This document shows, piece after piece, positions 38,397-47,747 of a stretch of DNA of 51,849 bases (positions within the stretch are counted from its first letter, which is position 1; each line of letters starts with the position of its first letter). Made by a program: the position numbers and the translations under genes. The DNA comes from Coemansia sp. RSA 487 (taxonomy: Eukaryota; Kickxellomycota; Kickxellomycetes; Kickxellales; Kickxellaceae), in contig JANBRJ010000109.1 of NCBI GenBank assembly GCA_027577595.1, forward strand, positions 1 through 51,849. Direction: 5' to 3'. Below the pieces are notes generated by a model. That model worked only from the letters and a program-made list of their open reading frames with translations. It had not been told where the DNA came from and did no database searches.

Positions 38397-38630
38397 ATGG
38401 GGAAGCAGCAACCGCGGCTAAACGGCTTCCATTTCGCAGCTAATGCGTGTTTGGATGCACAGGTGGCAGAGGCGTGGCTTGGAACAGGTACATTTTATAA
38501 AAGTGTTTGTGAATCATTTGAACTTTAAATAGTGGGATTTTGGATGATGCCACCGTTTCCGAGTAGCTTAAGCCCTGAAGAATATATCGCCATCTCTGTA
38601 TCAAATGGTATAATCAGATGTGGATATTGA
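38397..38630 (+). CDS. Candidate small two-exon gene, 62 residues, unknown
   Basis: ATG 38397 opens MGKQQPRLNGFHFAANACLDAQVAEAWLGT. A donor at 38488 (CAG then GTACAT) and an acceptor AAATAG at 38532 would remove 45 nt. The frame then continues VGFWMMPPFPSSLSPEEYIA ISVSNGIIRCGY to TGA at 38628. It has its own TATA box 139 nt upstream, while DUG2 downstream has a separate one. I recognise no family; size and aromatic/Pro content would suit a small organelle or complex subunit, but that is a guess. Alternatives: an upstream open frame, or a first exon of DUG2 joined by a 390-nt intron (the phase would also fit). The 45-nt intron is shorter than others in the window (97-249 nt). Confidence 0.35.
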
Positions 38631-38772
38631 ATTACTGCTGTTGTGTGCGGGGGGAGGGATAAAATAGGGTATTTTTTATTTTTGGGATTTAAAGCTTCAA
38701 AAAGGATTCATGGTAAAGTATATGCTACGCTTTTCCCTTGCTTTCAGATCGATTGGCATTCACAGAAAAAAA

Positions 38773-38778
38773 TATAAA
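38773..38778 (+). promoter_or_regulatory. TATA box of DUG2
   Basis: TATAAA, 130 nt upstream of ATG 38903, followed by a pyrimidine-rich leader. Confidence 0.45.
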
Positions 38779-38902
38779 CTCCATCCTTCTCCCCCCACCT
38801 ATTCACTTTAGTTTCTGAAAAAAGAAAACTGGCATATATTTTTCCTTTTTTTTCTCTCATACTTGTTTTATATTTGTAGCACTTACAAAAAACCCAACAG
38901 CA

Positions 38903-41791
38903 ATGGCATCAACAGCGACAAGCAGTCCCACGATTGCAGGGCCTACGTTTACTTCCCCCCAGGCAGGCAACGCGTCGTTGAATCGAACGCCATCGCAAAG
39001 TAGCTTTGCCTCAACCATGCGCGCCTCCGCATTGAACGAAACCGACCACGTCCAGTGCTTGCAAACGCTGCAGGAGACCGAAGAGCCCAGCGCCTCGGTG
39101 CTTTCGTTAGCACATACCGAAGAGTACGTGTTCAGCGGCACGCAGCGTGGCGATATCAACGTATGGCTGCGGTCGACATACCGGCTGGAACGCACATTAG
39201 TAGGACACACGGGCGGGTGCCAGGCACTGGCAATCGATATTAAAGGCGGGATACTGTACAGTGGTGGTGGGGACGGCACTGTGCGTGCGTGGGATTGCCA
39301 AAAACTCACGTGCCTGTATGTGATTTACGCGGGGATCAATGCCGGATCCATCATGTCCCTAGTGTACTGGCCCAAGCACCAGGTGCTAGTTCTGGGCTGC
39401 CAGAACACTAGTATCCAGTTGTTTGACGTGGCCAACAGGGACCGGGTGCCGAGAGAGGCACGAGTGAAAGAGATGCAAGCTAGGAAATCCCGCTTCTTCG
39501 ATGACGCTGTCAACCCTATTGCCGTGCGCGCGCCCTATGAAATGGTGTTGCTGAAGGAAGGCGATGAAAAGGAAACGGACGAGTTCTACGTGGTGTTTGA
39601 GTCGTCGATCGTCCGGTATGCGCACACAGGCTACGTGCATTCGCTGCTGGTGGGGGCGACACCCGATGATGGTAGCGTGTTGTTTTCGGCGGCAAGTGAC
39701 GGGATCATCGGCGTATGGCGGCTCCTTCAGTCCACAATGGAGCTGGAGCGTGTGGCGACACTGGACAGCACCTCCGACGATGCGGGAGACGAGGAGGACA
39801 CGTGTGTGCATGCGTTGGCGGTCGACGACAGCGGATTGCTGTTTGCCGGATTGCAGAACGGCGGAATCGATGTGTGGGATCTCGAGACGTGGCAGCGCAT
39901 ACGCACGCTCCATGGGGGTATTCGGAAGCAAAACAATGTGTTTGCGTTGGTCGTTAGTGCCCAGACACTGTATTCAGCAGCCTCCGACGGGTCGGTGCGG
40001 TTATGGCGCACGGCGGATCTCCAGTGCCTTGGGTGGATACGCGCAGCCACGGGCTCTGTGCTGGCGCTGGATGCGCTTGCTCCCGACGTCCTGGTTAGCG
40101 GAAGCAGCGGCCATGAGAACGGGGGCTCTGTGGTGTTCTGGGACGTTGCAGGGGCGCTTGGAGCCGATGCCACTGCGTCTGCGGCAGGGAATACGGCAAC
40201 TATAGAGCCCACCGACGGTCGCTCGCTGCCTGACAGGCGCCTGGTGAATGCGCTGGCGCGGTGGGTGCGCATCCGATCGGTCTCTGGCGTCCCTGAGCTG
40301 CAGCCCGAGTGCCGCCGGGCCGCGCGGTTCCTCAAGGATTTGATGCGGCAGCTGGGCGCCGCTGACGCGCGCCTGATCTCCAGCACACCTTCGAACAACC
40401 CAATTGTGTACGGGCGGTTTGATGCATCATCTGCATCTGCATCTACCTCCGCGTCTGCAGAGGCGGTTCTAGTGGAGTCGCCGACGGTCTTTGTCTACGG
40501 ACACTATGACGTGATGCCAGCTGGCGACGAGACGCTGTGGACAAAGTCAAAGCCGTTCGAGATGACTGGCCGCGACGGGTACCTGTACGGCCGCGGCGTC
40601 ACCGACGACAAGGGCCCCGTGCTGGCTACTCTGTTTGCAGTGGCCGAACTGTGGGCGTCCAAAAAGCTGCCTGTCACTGTGGTGTTTTGCATTGAAGGCG
40701 AGGAGGAGCATGGCAGCATCGGACTGCGCGAGACGCTGGCGGACCACCGGGCCCTCTTTGGCGTGCCGCGGCTTGTCTTACTGTCGTCATCGTACTGGCT
40801 GGGCGAGACCACGCCATGCCTGACGTACGGGATGCGCGGCTCGATCCGCGCCACCCTTCGCGTGGAGAGCACGAGGAGCGCTGATGTGCATGCCGGCGTG
40901 TGGGGCGGTGCTGTCAACGAGCCGCTTGCGTGTCTGGCGCACGTGATAGCGCAGCTGGCAGACCCTTCGGGGCGTGTGCTGGTCCCTGGGTTCATGGACG
41001 ATGTGCGGCCCGTCGACGAAGCGGAGGACCGTGCCATGCACGCCCTGGTCAAGTGGATTGCCGCCAAAGAGGCCACGGCTCCGCTGGTGACGCGGACCGT
41101 GCGCTCGCCCGCCAATTCGTCGGAGGAGCAGCAGAGCGACCATTTGCACCGCCAGCTGATGCAGCGCTGGCGCCTGCCGTCGCTGACCGTGCATCACGTG
41201 GATGTGTCGACGGTTGCGGCGCGCTCGAACGCAACGCTGGTCCCGGCGGCTGCGCAGGCGGCGCTGAGTGTGCGTGTCGTGCCGGATCAGTCGCTCGACG
41301 ATATCGCAGCTAAGCTACGGCGCCACGTCACCAGCGTCTTTGACGACTACACAGCGCGCCGTGCCAGCAATGGGTCGGCGCTGCTGGACGATCTGCATTT
41401 GCATCTGGACATCCGGCCAAACGCCATGTGGTGGCTGGCGGATCCCGACACCCCCGTGTACCAGGCGGCGGCACGTGCCATCCGCGAAGAATGGTCCGCT
41501 TCGTCTCCGAATGCGTCAGACGATGCTGGCGTGTCTTCCTCGGCCGATAGTGCATTTGATGACGATGCGGAGCAGCAGGAGGTTCCGTTGCTTATCAGGG
41601 AAGGCGGGTCGATTCCTGCGGTCCCTTGGCTCGAGTCGTTCTTTGCACCCCATGCCGTTGCTGTCAATATCCCTATGGGCCAGTCGTCGGATAACGCGCA
41701 TCTCGACAACGAGCGCATCTCGCTGGAGAACCTTGTGCGTGGGCGTCAAGTCATCTACAGGCTGATCAAGGACATTGGCGACGTGATCTGA
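38903..41791 (+). CDS. DUG2: Dug2-like WD40-M20 peptidase (glutathione degradosome subunit)
   Basis: 962 residues. The N-terminal half (about 60-430) is a WD40 propeller, for example LAHTEEYVFSGTQRGDINVW and LYSGGGDGTVRAWDC. The C-terminal half (about 435-960) is an M20 metallopeptidase domain: VYGHYDVMPA near 530 (metal His), GRGVTDDKGP near 563 (bridging Asp), CIEGEEEHGS near 600 (catalytic Glu pair), then SSSYWLGETTPCLTYGMRGS and a C-terminal REGGSIPAV. This fusion is characteristic of yeast Dug2, which with Dug3 cleaves glutathione to glutamate and Cys-Gly in the gamma-glutamyl-transpeptidase-independent pathway. All metal positions look kept. Two low-complexity inserts (Ser/Ala near 510, Ala/Ser/Asp near 870) are lineage-specific. 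Coding is strongly GC-rich. Confidence 0.92.
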   Translation: MASTATSSPTIAGPTFTSPQAGNASLNRTPSQSSFASTMRASALNETDHVQCLQTLQETEEPSASVLSLAHTEEYVFSGTQRGDINVWLRSTYRLERTLVGHTGGCQALAIDIKGGILYSGGGDGTVRAWDCQKLTCLYVIYAGINAGSIMSLVYWPKHQVLVLGCQNTSIQLFDVANRDRVPREARVKEMQARKSRFFDDAVNPIAVRAPYEMVLLKEGDEKETDEFYVVFESSIVRYAHTGYVHSLLVGATPDDGSVLFSAASDGIIGVWRLLQSTMELERVATLDSTSDDAGDEEDTCVHALAVDDSGLLFAGLQNGGIDVWDLETWQRIRTLHGGIRKQNNVFALVVSAQTLYSAASDGSVRLWRTADLQCLGWIRAATGSVLALDALAPDVLVSGSSGHENGGSVVFWDVAGALGADATASAAGNTATIEPTDGRSLPDRRLVNALARWVRIRSVSGVPELQPECRRAARFLKDLMRQLGAADARLISSTPSNNPIVYGRFDASSASASTSASAEAVLVESPTVFVYGHYDVMPAGDETLWTKSKPFEMTGRDGYLYGRGVTDDKGPVLATLFAVAELWASKKLPVTVVFCIEGEEEHGSIGLRETLADHRALFGVPRLVLLSSSYWLGETTPCLTYGMRGSIRATLRVESTRSADVHAGVWGGAVNEPLACLAHVIAQLADPSGRVLVPGFMDDVRPVDEAEDRAMHALVKWIAAKEATAPLVTRTVRSPANSSEEQQSDHLHRQLMQRWRLPSLTVHHVDVSTVAARSNATLVPAAAQAALSVRVVPDQSLDDIAAKLRRHVTSVFDDYTARRASNGSALLDDLHLHLDIRPNAMWWLADPDTPVYQAAARAIREEWSASSPNASDDAGVSSSADSAFDDDAEQQEVPLLIREGGSIPAVPWLESFFAPHAVAVNIPMGQSSDNAHLDNERISLENLVRGRQVIYRLIKDIGDVI

Positions 41792-41937
41792 TCACCCGGA
41801 GCCAACCACAAAAGTCCGATTTTTGAACTCCTGTTGCATTTAGCTTTTCTTTCATCTCTCTTTTCTTTTACACATTTCCCCTCTCCATTTCTCATTTTAA
41901 AAATCTTGCACTTTTTTTTACCTCCTCTTGACACGAG

Positions 41938-42411
41938 ATGACTATAAAGTACGTGTTTCTGGTCAGCAGACAAGGCAAGCTACGCTTGTCCAAGTGGTAC
42001 ACAACCGCAAGCAGCGTTAAGGAAACGACAAAAACGATAAAGGAAGTAAGCCAGCTAGTTTTGGGACGCAAACCAAAGCAATGCAATTTCATCGAGCATC
42101 GGGATACAAAAGTAGTTTACCGCAAGTATGCGTCATTATACTTTGTTGTGGGCGTAGACTTGGACGACAACGAGCTGATGATTATGGAGTTTATCCACCG
42201 ATACGTCGAATGTCTGGACAGGTATTTTGGCAACGTATGCGAGCTGGATCTTATTTTCCATTTCCAAAAGGCGTACTTTATTTTAGATGAAATGGTCATG
42301 GCTGGAGAGTTACAGGAGTCCAGCAAGAAAACCGTTCTACGTGTCATGGCTCAGCAGGATGAGACGGAGAGTACGGAGAACTCTGAAAGAGGATGGGGTG
42401 ATATAAAGTAA
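41938..42411 (+). CDS. APS1: AP-1 adaptor complex sigma subunit
   Basis: 157 residues in the open frame. SRQGKLRLSKWYTT, LVLGRKPKQCNFIEHRD, KVVYRKYASLYFVVGVD, DNELMIMEFIHRYVECLDRYFGNVCELDLIFHFQKAYFILDEM and SSKKTVLRVM match AP-1 sigma along the full longin fold. The KVVYRKYASLYF and GNVCELDLIF blocks separate it from AP-2 and AP-3 sigma. It is part of the clathrin adaptor for Golgi-endosome traffic and binds dileucine signals. The stop falls inside AAAGTAAGC, a good splice donor; an alternative end at 42535 would add DLVAKLDNY (see finding). The ATG is preceded by a pyrimidine-rich leader. Confidence 0.93.
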   Translation: MTIKYVFLVSRQGKLRLSKWYTTASSVKETTKTIKEVSQLVLGRKPKQCNFIEHRDTKVVYRKYASLYFVVGVDLDDNELMIMEFIHRYVECLDRYFGNVCELDLIFHFQKAYFILDEMVMAGELQESSKKTVLRVMAQQDETESTENSERGWGDIK

Positions 42412-42891
42412 GCTTCTTGTTGTGACAAAACGAACAAAAGTATTTTTGTTTTTGCATGTGTTAATTCTCGCTGTTTGCCCTTGTTTTTATCTCTATGTAT
42501 TTAGTGATTTGGTCGCTAAACTGGATAACTATTGACGGACTTTTTTTCTCTCTCCTCTTGCTAAACTAATGGTTGTATTATTTATACGCTTCTTTTTGCC
42601 CTTTACGTTTTTTTTTGTAGTTTGGAAGGTGTTGCTCGGACTGCAATGCTTACAGTCCAGGAGTTTCGGCAATCACTTACCAAATAATTTTCTTTCACAG
42701 AGCTTACTTTTCATATTTAACAATAATTTTAAATGCAAGAAATGCTTTTTTTTGTTTGGCTTGAAAGCCATAAGAATGTGCAAGGCTGTTTATGATGAGA
42801 TTTTTAAGAGTGATTTTATAAAGTGCATTTTCTTTTCATTTGATGCTCTATATTATATACTGATATTTTATCTCCATTTAAAAAAAAACTG
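42412..42891. other. Intergenic between AP-1 sigma and POT1
   Basis: About 480 bp, T-rich. It may hold a last 10-codon exon of AP-1 sigma (42505-42535). Nothing else seen. Confidence 0.5.
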
Positions 42892-44784
42892 ATGGGCCTT
42901 ATTAGCGATCTAAACAATGAATCACACTCTTCCGGCAGCATTGAAACAGCCGCCGACTACAACAACAGTTTGTTGCGTGCGATGCTGCAACCAATAAACA
43001 GTGTATCGAGCAAGGCTAACGAATTTATATCAGTGCTCGGACTCATCGTAGCATTTGAGAAACCTACAAAGTCACAGGGATCGGATTACATGATGCGGTT
43101 GCGTCTCATGGATCCCTTGCTTTCCCCAACCGACCATCCATTGGCGCTTACTGTGTTTAGGGCGCAAGTCGGAGATATGCCTGATGTACGACGTCCCGGT
43201 GATATCATCTACTTTGAGACCGCAAAGGTTACGGTTTTCAGAAACCGCACACAATGCATGAGCAATAGTAGGTCCCGGTGGGACGTTCTTCATGCGGATA
43301 CGGAGATAGGTAATGCGCATCCGTTGATTACGTACCTGAGAAGGTGGTGGAAGGATAACGAGCACGCTCTTGGGGGCCGTCCCGTTGGTATGGGGGATGC
43401 GCAGTCGCTTGGGATGCCGATGGCTTGCACGTCGCCTAGCTACAGTAAACCGGCTACTAGCCACGGTGGGTCTGGCAAGTATTTTCGCAATATGAGCGGG
43501 CTGCAAGGCCAGGCGTTTGCCGATATGTATCTGGAAGTGGTAGAGGTTGGAGAAAGCTCCGATAGCATGCCTGTAATGCAAGGGATCGACGATATATTTC
43601 CATCAGTGCAGGCCGAGCGGATCCAATGTCGCGTGACCGATTACACAGCGAATCCGCTGATAAATACGCCGGATCCAAGCGATGTTAACGGACGGTTCGC
43701 GTGGCTCACGATCTTTGAGCCCAAGTCTATCAACAAGTTCCCGAAAATCGAACCTGGAAACCTGTACTGGTTCCGTAATGTCAGGGCAGAGTACTCGGAC
43801 ACGCATGGGTTGTCTCTGAAGCTCTCACCCAACGCGATGTTTCCGAAAACTATTCTAGTCGTATGCGTGGATCCTGCTGATCCACAAGTGCTGCCTCTGC
43901 TTGCGCGAAAGGCTCAGTACGTCAATGATATGCGGCAAGAGAAGGAAAACGCAGAGCCTGTTCAGTGCTCCAGACATGTGGAAAAAGCCGTTGATAATTC
44001 TAGGCTTATTGAACCAGAGGAGGAAGCGCAAGAAGGAGGAGGAGAAGAAGAAGAGTCAAGCCAGGTCGACGCTTATTCGATGTACGGGGAAGGGCAGCTG
44101 AGGCTTGCTGGCGAGCCAGTCTTTGCCGAAGTAACATCCATTGCCGAGATTTTGGAAAGCGACAAGGCAAGTATATTTTTGCTCACCACCTCAGCAAGAT
44201 ATTATATAGATGCTAGCGGCTGCAGCCAACAAAAAGAAAGTCCTTTTTCTTTAAAAAAAAAAAGCAAATGTGCAAATTGCTTTCCAATGCTTTCTTTGAT
44301 GTAGATCGACTACTGCGTTTATCGCGTGAAAGCGCTTGTCATGCAAGTACATCCGCCAAATCCCAGGGATACGCTTGTTTTTGTGTGCGATATGTGCGGC
44401 CATACGCAAGAACACATGCCAGCCGTCCCTGGAATGAAATGCAGCGAATGCAGCGAAGCGGGAGTGCTCGAGTTCCGGCTGCTCTTAAAGCTGAAAGACG
44501 AAGGCGACGGGGAGTGCGTTGTTGTGTGCCAGGGTATTGGAGATGGCGAGTGGGCCAGGGAGAGCGACTGGCTGCTTGCGGACCAGGCTGACCGCGATGC
44601 TTTCATCGAAGGCATTGCGCCCCTGTGGAAGGCTGTGCACCCGGCGCATGGCGGTAGACCTGGCGGAATGGTTGCAGAGACGCTTGTTGCTTCGGTTGTG
44701 GTGCCCGGTCCGAATGGTTCGGTTGCGCGGAGTCTCTTGGCTGCGGGGGGCATGAAATCAATTTCCTTTTCAGAGGTTCTGTGA
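42892..44784 (+). CDS. Pot1-like telomere single-strand-binding protein, two exons, GC-AG intron
   Basis: Exon 1 (42892-44166) has a Telo_bind/OB1-type domain: FISVLGLIVAFEKPTKSQGSDY, MRLRLMDPLL, VFRAQVGDMPDVRRPGDIIYF. This is the Pot1 order of SVIGLV..., GSDY..., DP and GDI. A second OB-like block follows near 240-330 (IQCRVTDYTANPL, WLTIFEP, GNLYWFRNVRAEY, LKLSPNAMFP). Exon 1 ends GAC-AAG before GCAAGT; with acceptor GATGTAG at 44304 this gives a 138-nt GC-AG intron with an otherwise perfect donor. Exon 2 (44305-44784) continues IDYCVYRVKALVMQ and holds a zinc-like cluster CDMCG...CSEC, as in Pot1 C-termini. 584 residues. It caps the single-strand telomere end. Confidence 0.78.
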
Positions 44785-45247
44785 GCAAAACGAAAGCAAA
44801 GGCTTCTTTGTACGAGCACTGATTGAGCTGAATTTGGAATGGAAAGGTCGATCTTCCATTTCCTCTCCTACTTTCCAAGCTGAAAAGCCCATGATTGACA
44901 TGCTCCCCCTCCCCCGATCGGCAGGCTTGGCCAGTCCATATAGCTGGGCTGATGTTGTGGTCACGTTGTTGTATACGCTAATGCTGTATTTTCACAGGAT
45001 GTATGCTCTAATGCGCTGGTTGCATTTGCTCCATTCCTCAAGAAAGCTATAGTAGCAAACAGGTTCAGCTCATCTAGTTTTCCCTTCTCTTTTTCTCGCT
45101 ATATATATCATATCATATCATATCATATATCCTATTCTTCTATTTCTATATTGACTATATCCCTCCTCCTAATACACCGCCCTATCCTCCCCCTCCTTAC
45201 ATCTCTAATTGCTACGAAGCCTCCCTTTATTTACCAGCTGCAGTATA
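44785..45247. other. Intergenic with ATATC repeat
   Basis: About 460 bp between POT1 and MFS paralogue C. It contains a short ATATC repeat at 45101-45132 and a pyrimidine-rich leader. I see no gene. Confidence 0.5.
45101..45132. repeat. Short ATATC microsatellite
   Basis: Roughly four to five ATATC units with AT flanks, near the promoter of MFS paralogue C; it may replace a TATA box. Confidence 0.7.
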
Positions 45248-46816
45248 ATGACAGAAGCAGACAAGAGGCTAAGAGAGTCTGCATCGCCGCTCCTTTCGCC
45301 CGACGCCGTCGATACGGTGGAGGAGCCGGGATCTCCGACATACCCAACGTTTCCGATAGCCGAGGCCGCAGAGGCCGATCAGGATGCCCCGAAATACCGT
45401 CAGGCGTCCCAGGAATCTCGGGCACCCTCCTCGGGAAAAATACAGGAAACCGAAAAGAAGAGAAATGCACCGTCATCGGTCACTGAAAAGACTCCGGAAT
45501 CACCCTCTGCCAGCAACAATACAAAAGAAACCGATACGAAATCCACAGCAAGCAGCGACAGCAGACACCACCGCAAGATCAGGTGGTGGGAGAACAAGCC
45601 GTATGCAAGCAAGCCGGTGGATGGCGCGTACGGGTGGATAGTGGTTGCGGCTGGGTGCATCATGCTGATGTTTTCGATGGGTGTCGTCAACTCGTACGGT
45701 GCATACCAGAGACAGTACCAGCTGGAGCAGTTCCCCGATGTCCCGGTGTCGACGCTTCTGTGGGTCGGTACGCTGGAGTGGACGGCCATGAACTTTGCCA
45801 GCATCCCTGCTGGTATTCTGTGCGAGCGATTTGACACGCGTCTTGTGACATTTGTTGGCGGCCTGGTAATGGGCGTTTCGCTGATCATTGCTTCCTTCTG
45901 CGACGACGCTGTGTGGAAGCTGCTTTTGACGCAGGGCATCGTGTTTGGGCTGGGCGCGTCGCTTGTGTTCATCCCGGCCACAACAATCCCGTCGCAGTGG
46001 TTCACAAAGCACCGCGCGCTGGCCATAGGCGTCGTTGTGGCCGGAAGCGGCATCGGCGGACTATGGCTGACGCCGGCGACTACCCGGATGATCCAGGACC
46101 TGGGCACTCGGTGGTCCCTGCGCATCACCGGTATCGTTGTGCTTGCCGTCAACAGCGTGTGCAGCGTGTTCCTGCGCAACAGGTATCGCGTACCGTCGCG
46201 CGACAAGGTGGTCGACTTTAGCGTAATGCTGGATATCCGCTTCGAGTTCATCTTTGCCGGCGTCGTCTGCGCAACCACCGCGTACTTCACGCCGTTTTTC
46301 CACATGCCGTCGTTCTCGGTGCTGGTGCTTGGCAAGTCGACTTCCTTTGCCGACAACATGGTGACAGCCATCAACGCCGCGTCTACGGTGGGCCGTGTCG
46401 CCACTGGCCAGGTTGCAAAATACGCAGGAAACATGAACACGCTTACAGTCTGCACATTCCTTGCTGCGCTCAGCATCTTGGTTCTGTGGCTGCCGTTCGA
46501 GTCGGCCGGAACGCTGGTTGCATGTGCTGTGCTGTACGGCTTCTTCTGCGGCGGCTTCATCGGCCTCAGCCCCGTTATCATTGCTGAGCTGTGGGGCGTC
46601 CAGCGCATCTCCACCATCGTTGGCCTCGTCTACATTGCAAGCTTCATTGGCGGCATGGTTGGCGCGCCGGCATCAGGCGCCATTCTCGACAACATTGGCC
46701 ACAAGACAAACTATAAGCCGACGATCATTTTCTCGGGCGTCTTTATGATGGGCGCATTTGTGTTTTTCCTGCTTTTGCGCGCACGGACGTCACTGTCTGT
46801 GCTCAAAAGAGTTTGA
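45248..46816 (+). CDS. MFS transporter, monocarboxylate-porter (MCT/Mch) type, paralogue C
   Basis: 522 residues from ATG 45248 (the frame is open upstream but without ATG). The hydrophilic N-terminus is about 125 residues, about twice as long as in paralogues A, B and D, and rich in Glu, Pro, Lys and Ser. The shared core starts RWWENKPYASKPVDGAYGW, with about 12 membrane segments, WFTKHRALAIGVVVAGSGIG and ELWGVQRISTIVGLVYIASF. Third-position GC is much higher than in the other three copies, so it has a different expression level or history. Substrate unknown, organic monocarboxylate likely by family. The long tail may carry regulatory phosphorylation or ubiquitin sites (inference). Same strand as paralogue D, 0.9 kb apart. 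Confidence 0.9.
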   Translation: MTEADKRLRESASPLLSPDAVDTVEEPGSPTYPTFPIAEAAEADQDAPKYRQASQESRAPSSGKIQETEKKRNAPSSVTEKTPESPSASNNTKETDTKSTASSDSRHHRKIRWWENKPYASKPVDGAYGWIVVAAGCIMLMFSMGVVNSYGAYQRQYQLEQFPDVPVSTLLWVGTLEWTAMNFASIPAGILCERFDTRLVTFVGGLVMGVSLIIASFCDDAVWKLLLTQGIVFGLGASLVFIPATTIPSQWFTKHRALAIGVVVAGSGIGGLWLTPATTRMIQDLGTRWSLRITGIVVLAVNSVCSVFLRNRYRVPSRDKVVDFSVMLDIRFEFIFAGVVCATTAYFTPFFHMPSFSVLVLGKSTSFADNMVTAINAASTVGRVATGQVAKYAGNMNTLTVCTFLAALSILVLWLPFESAGTLVACAVLYGFFCGGFIGLSPVIIAELWGVQRISTIVGLVYIASFIGGMVGAPASGAILDNIGHKTNYKPTIIFSGVFMMGAFVFFLLLRARTSLSVLKRV

Positions 46817-47608
46817 TAAACAATCGGCGATAAGGGTTTTTAATTGCTAGCAAGCAGGTTTTAATTAACGACAATAGACTTGTGTGCTTCCGCGCCACCT
46901 GGCAAACTCGGCCACGAAGCCAGCCGATGAAGGTGAGAGAAGGGACAATGCATCGCTGATGAGGAGGGGGGACGCATTTGATGTTATTGCATTTGGCGTT
47001 ATTGCATTTCCTTCCGAGGTCCGAATTTTACGTTAATTTGTTTACTTATTTTCGTTACCTCTTGAGAAAATTGGTTTTTTTGGTGAGTGATCTGCAAACT
47101 CCGAGATTTCACACTTTTTTTCCAAGTTTCTCGGACTTGAGTCTCACTATTTTTGCTTTATTATGATCCCATAAAGTGAGAAATCCTCTTTCTATTGCTC
47201 TTTTTGGAAGTATCGTCACAAAAATGTACTGAGTCTATATGTCTTGCACCTGAAAAAGCGCAATTTACTTGTCCAATCAAAGCGAACTTGCTTTGTCTAT
47301 TTTAGCTCTTTTTGATGAGAAACAAAAAAAAATATTTCCGTCTCATCCTCGGACATTGGGTTTTTCTCATTATATCCTTTCTACTGTTTGACCGAAACTC
47401 AACCGCCCTGCTTCTTATTTTTGCATATTTATAATAATGAGACGGAATTGCGAGCTTTTGTCTCTAAAATTCCTTGTTTCTTTTTGGGGGGAGAGGAGAG
47501 AGAATAATTGCAGAATGAGCGTAAAAAAAAAAACTCGGGATAGCCGCGTATACTAACTAGTGCGGTATTCCAAACTACTATTGCCAGTCAGTTTTTTTTG
47601 TCGAGATG
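46817..47608. other. Intergenic between MFS paralogues C and D
   Basis: About 0.8 kb of AT-rich DNA. I found no copy of the block that precedes paralogues A and B, although CTCGGACATTGGGTTT near 47350 is slightly similar. I see no gene. Confidence 0.5.
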
Positions 47609-47617
47609 TATAAAAAG
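47609..47617 (+). promoter_or_regulatory. TATA box of MFS paralogue D
   Basis: TATAAAAAG, 139 nt upstream of ATG 47748. Confidence 0.6.
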
Positions 47618-47747
47618 AGAGGCATACATTCTATTTCATCTGTGAATATTTTGTTTTTCTCCGATTTTATTTATTTTTCTCCATTTCTTCCAAGCAGAAT
47701 AAACTAGCCCTTTTTCTCTTTTCATACATTTACAAAATATACTGGAC

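Noticed and set aside
38397-38902. Joining exon 38397-38487 to DUG2
   Set aside because: The phase would fit, but DUG2 has its own TATA box and ATG, and the added peptide is not a feature of Dug2 that I know. Kept as an alternative only.
45400-46617. 405-codon minus-strand frame over MFS paralogue C
   Set aside because: Antisense shadow of the membrane protein; no domain.
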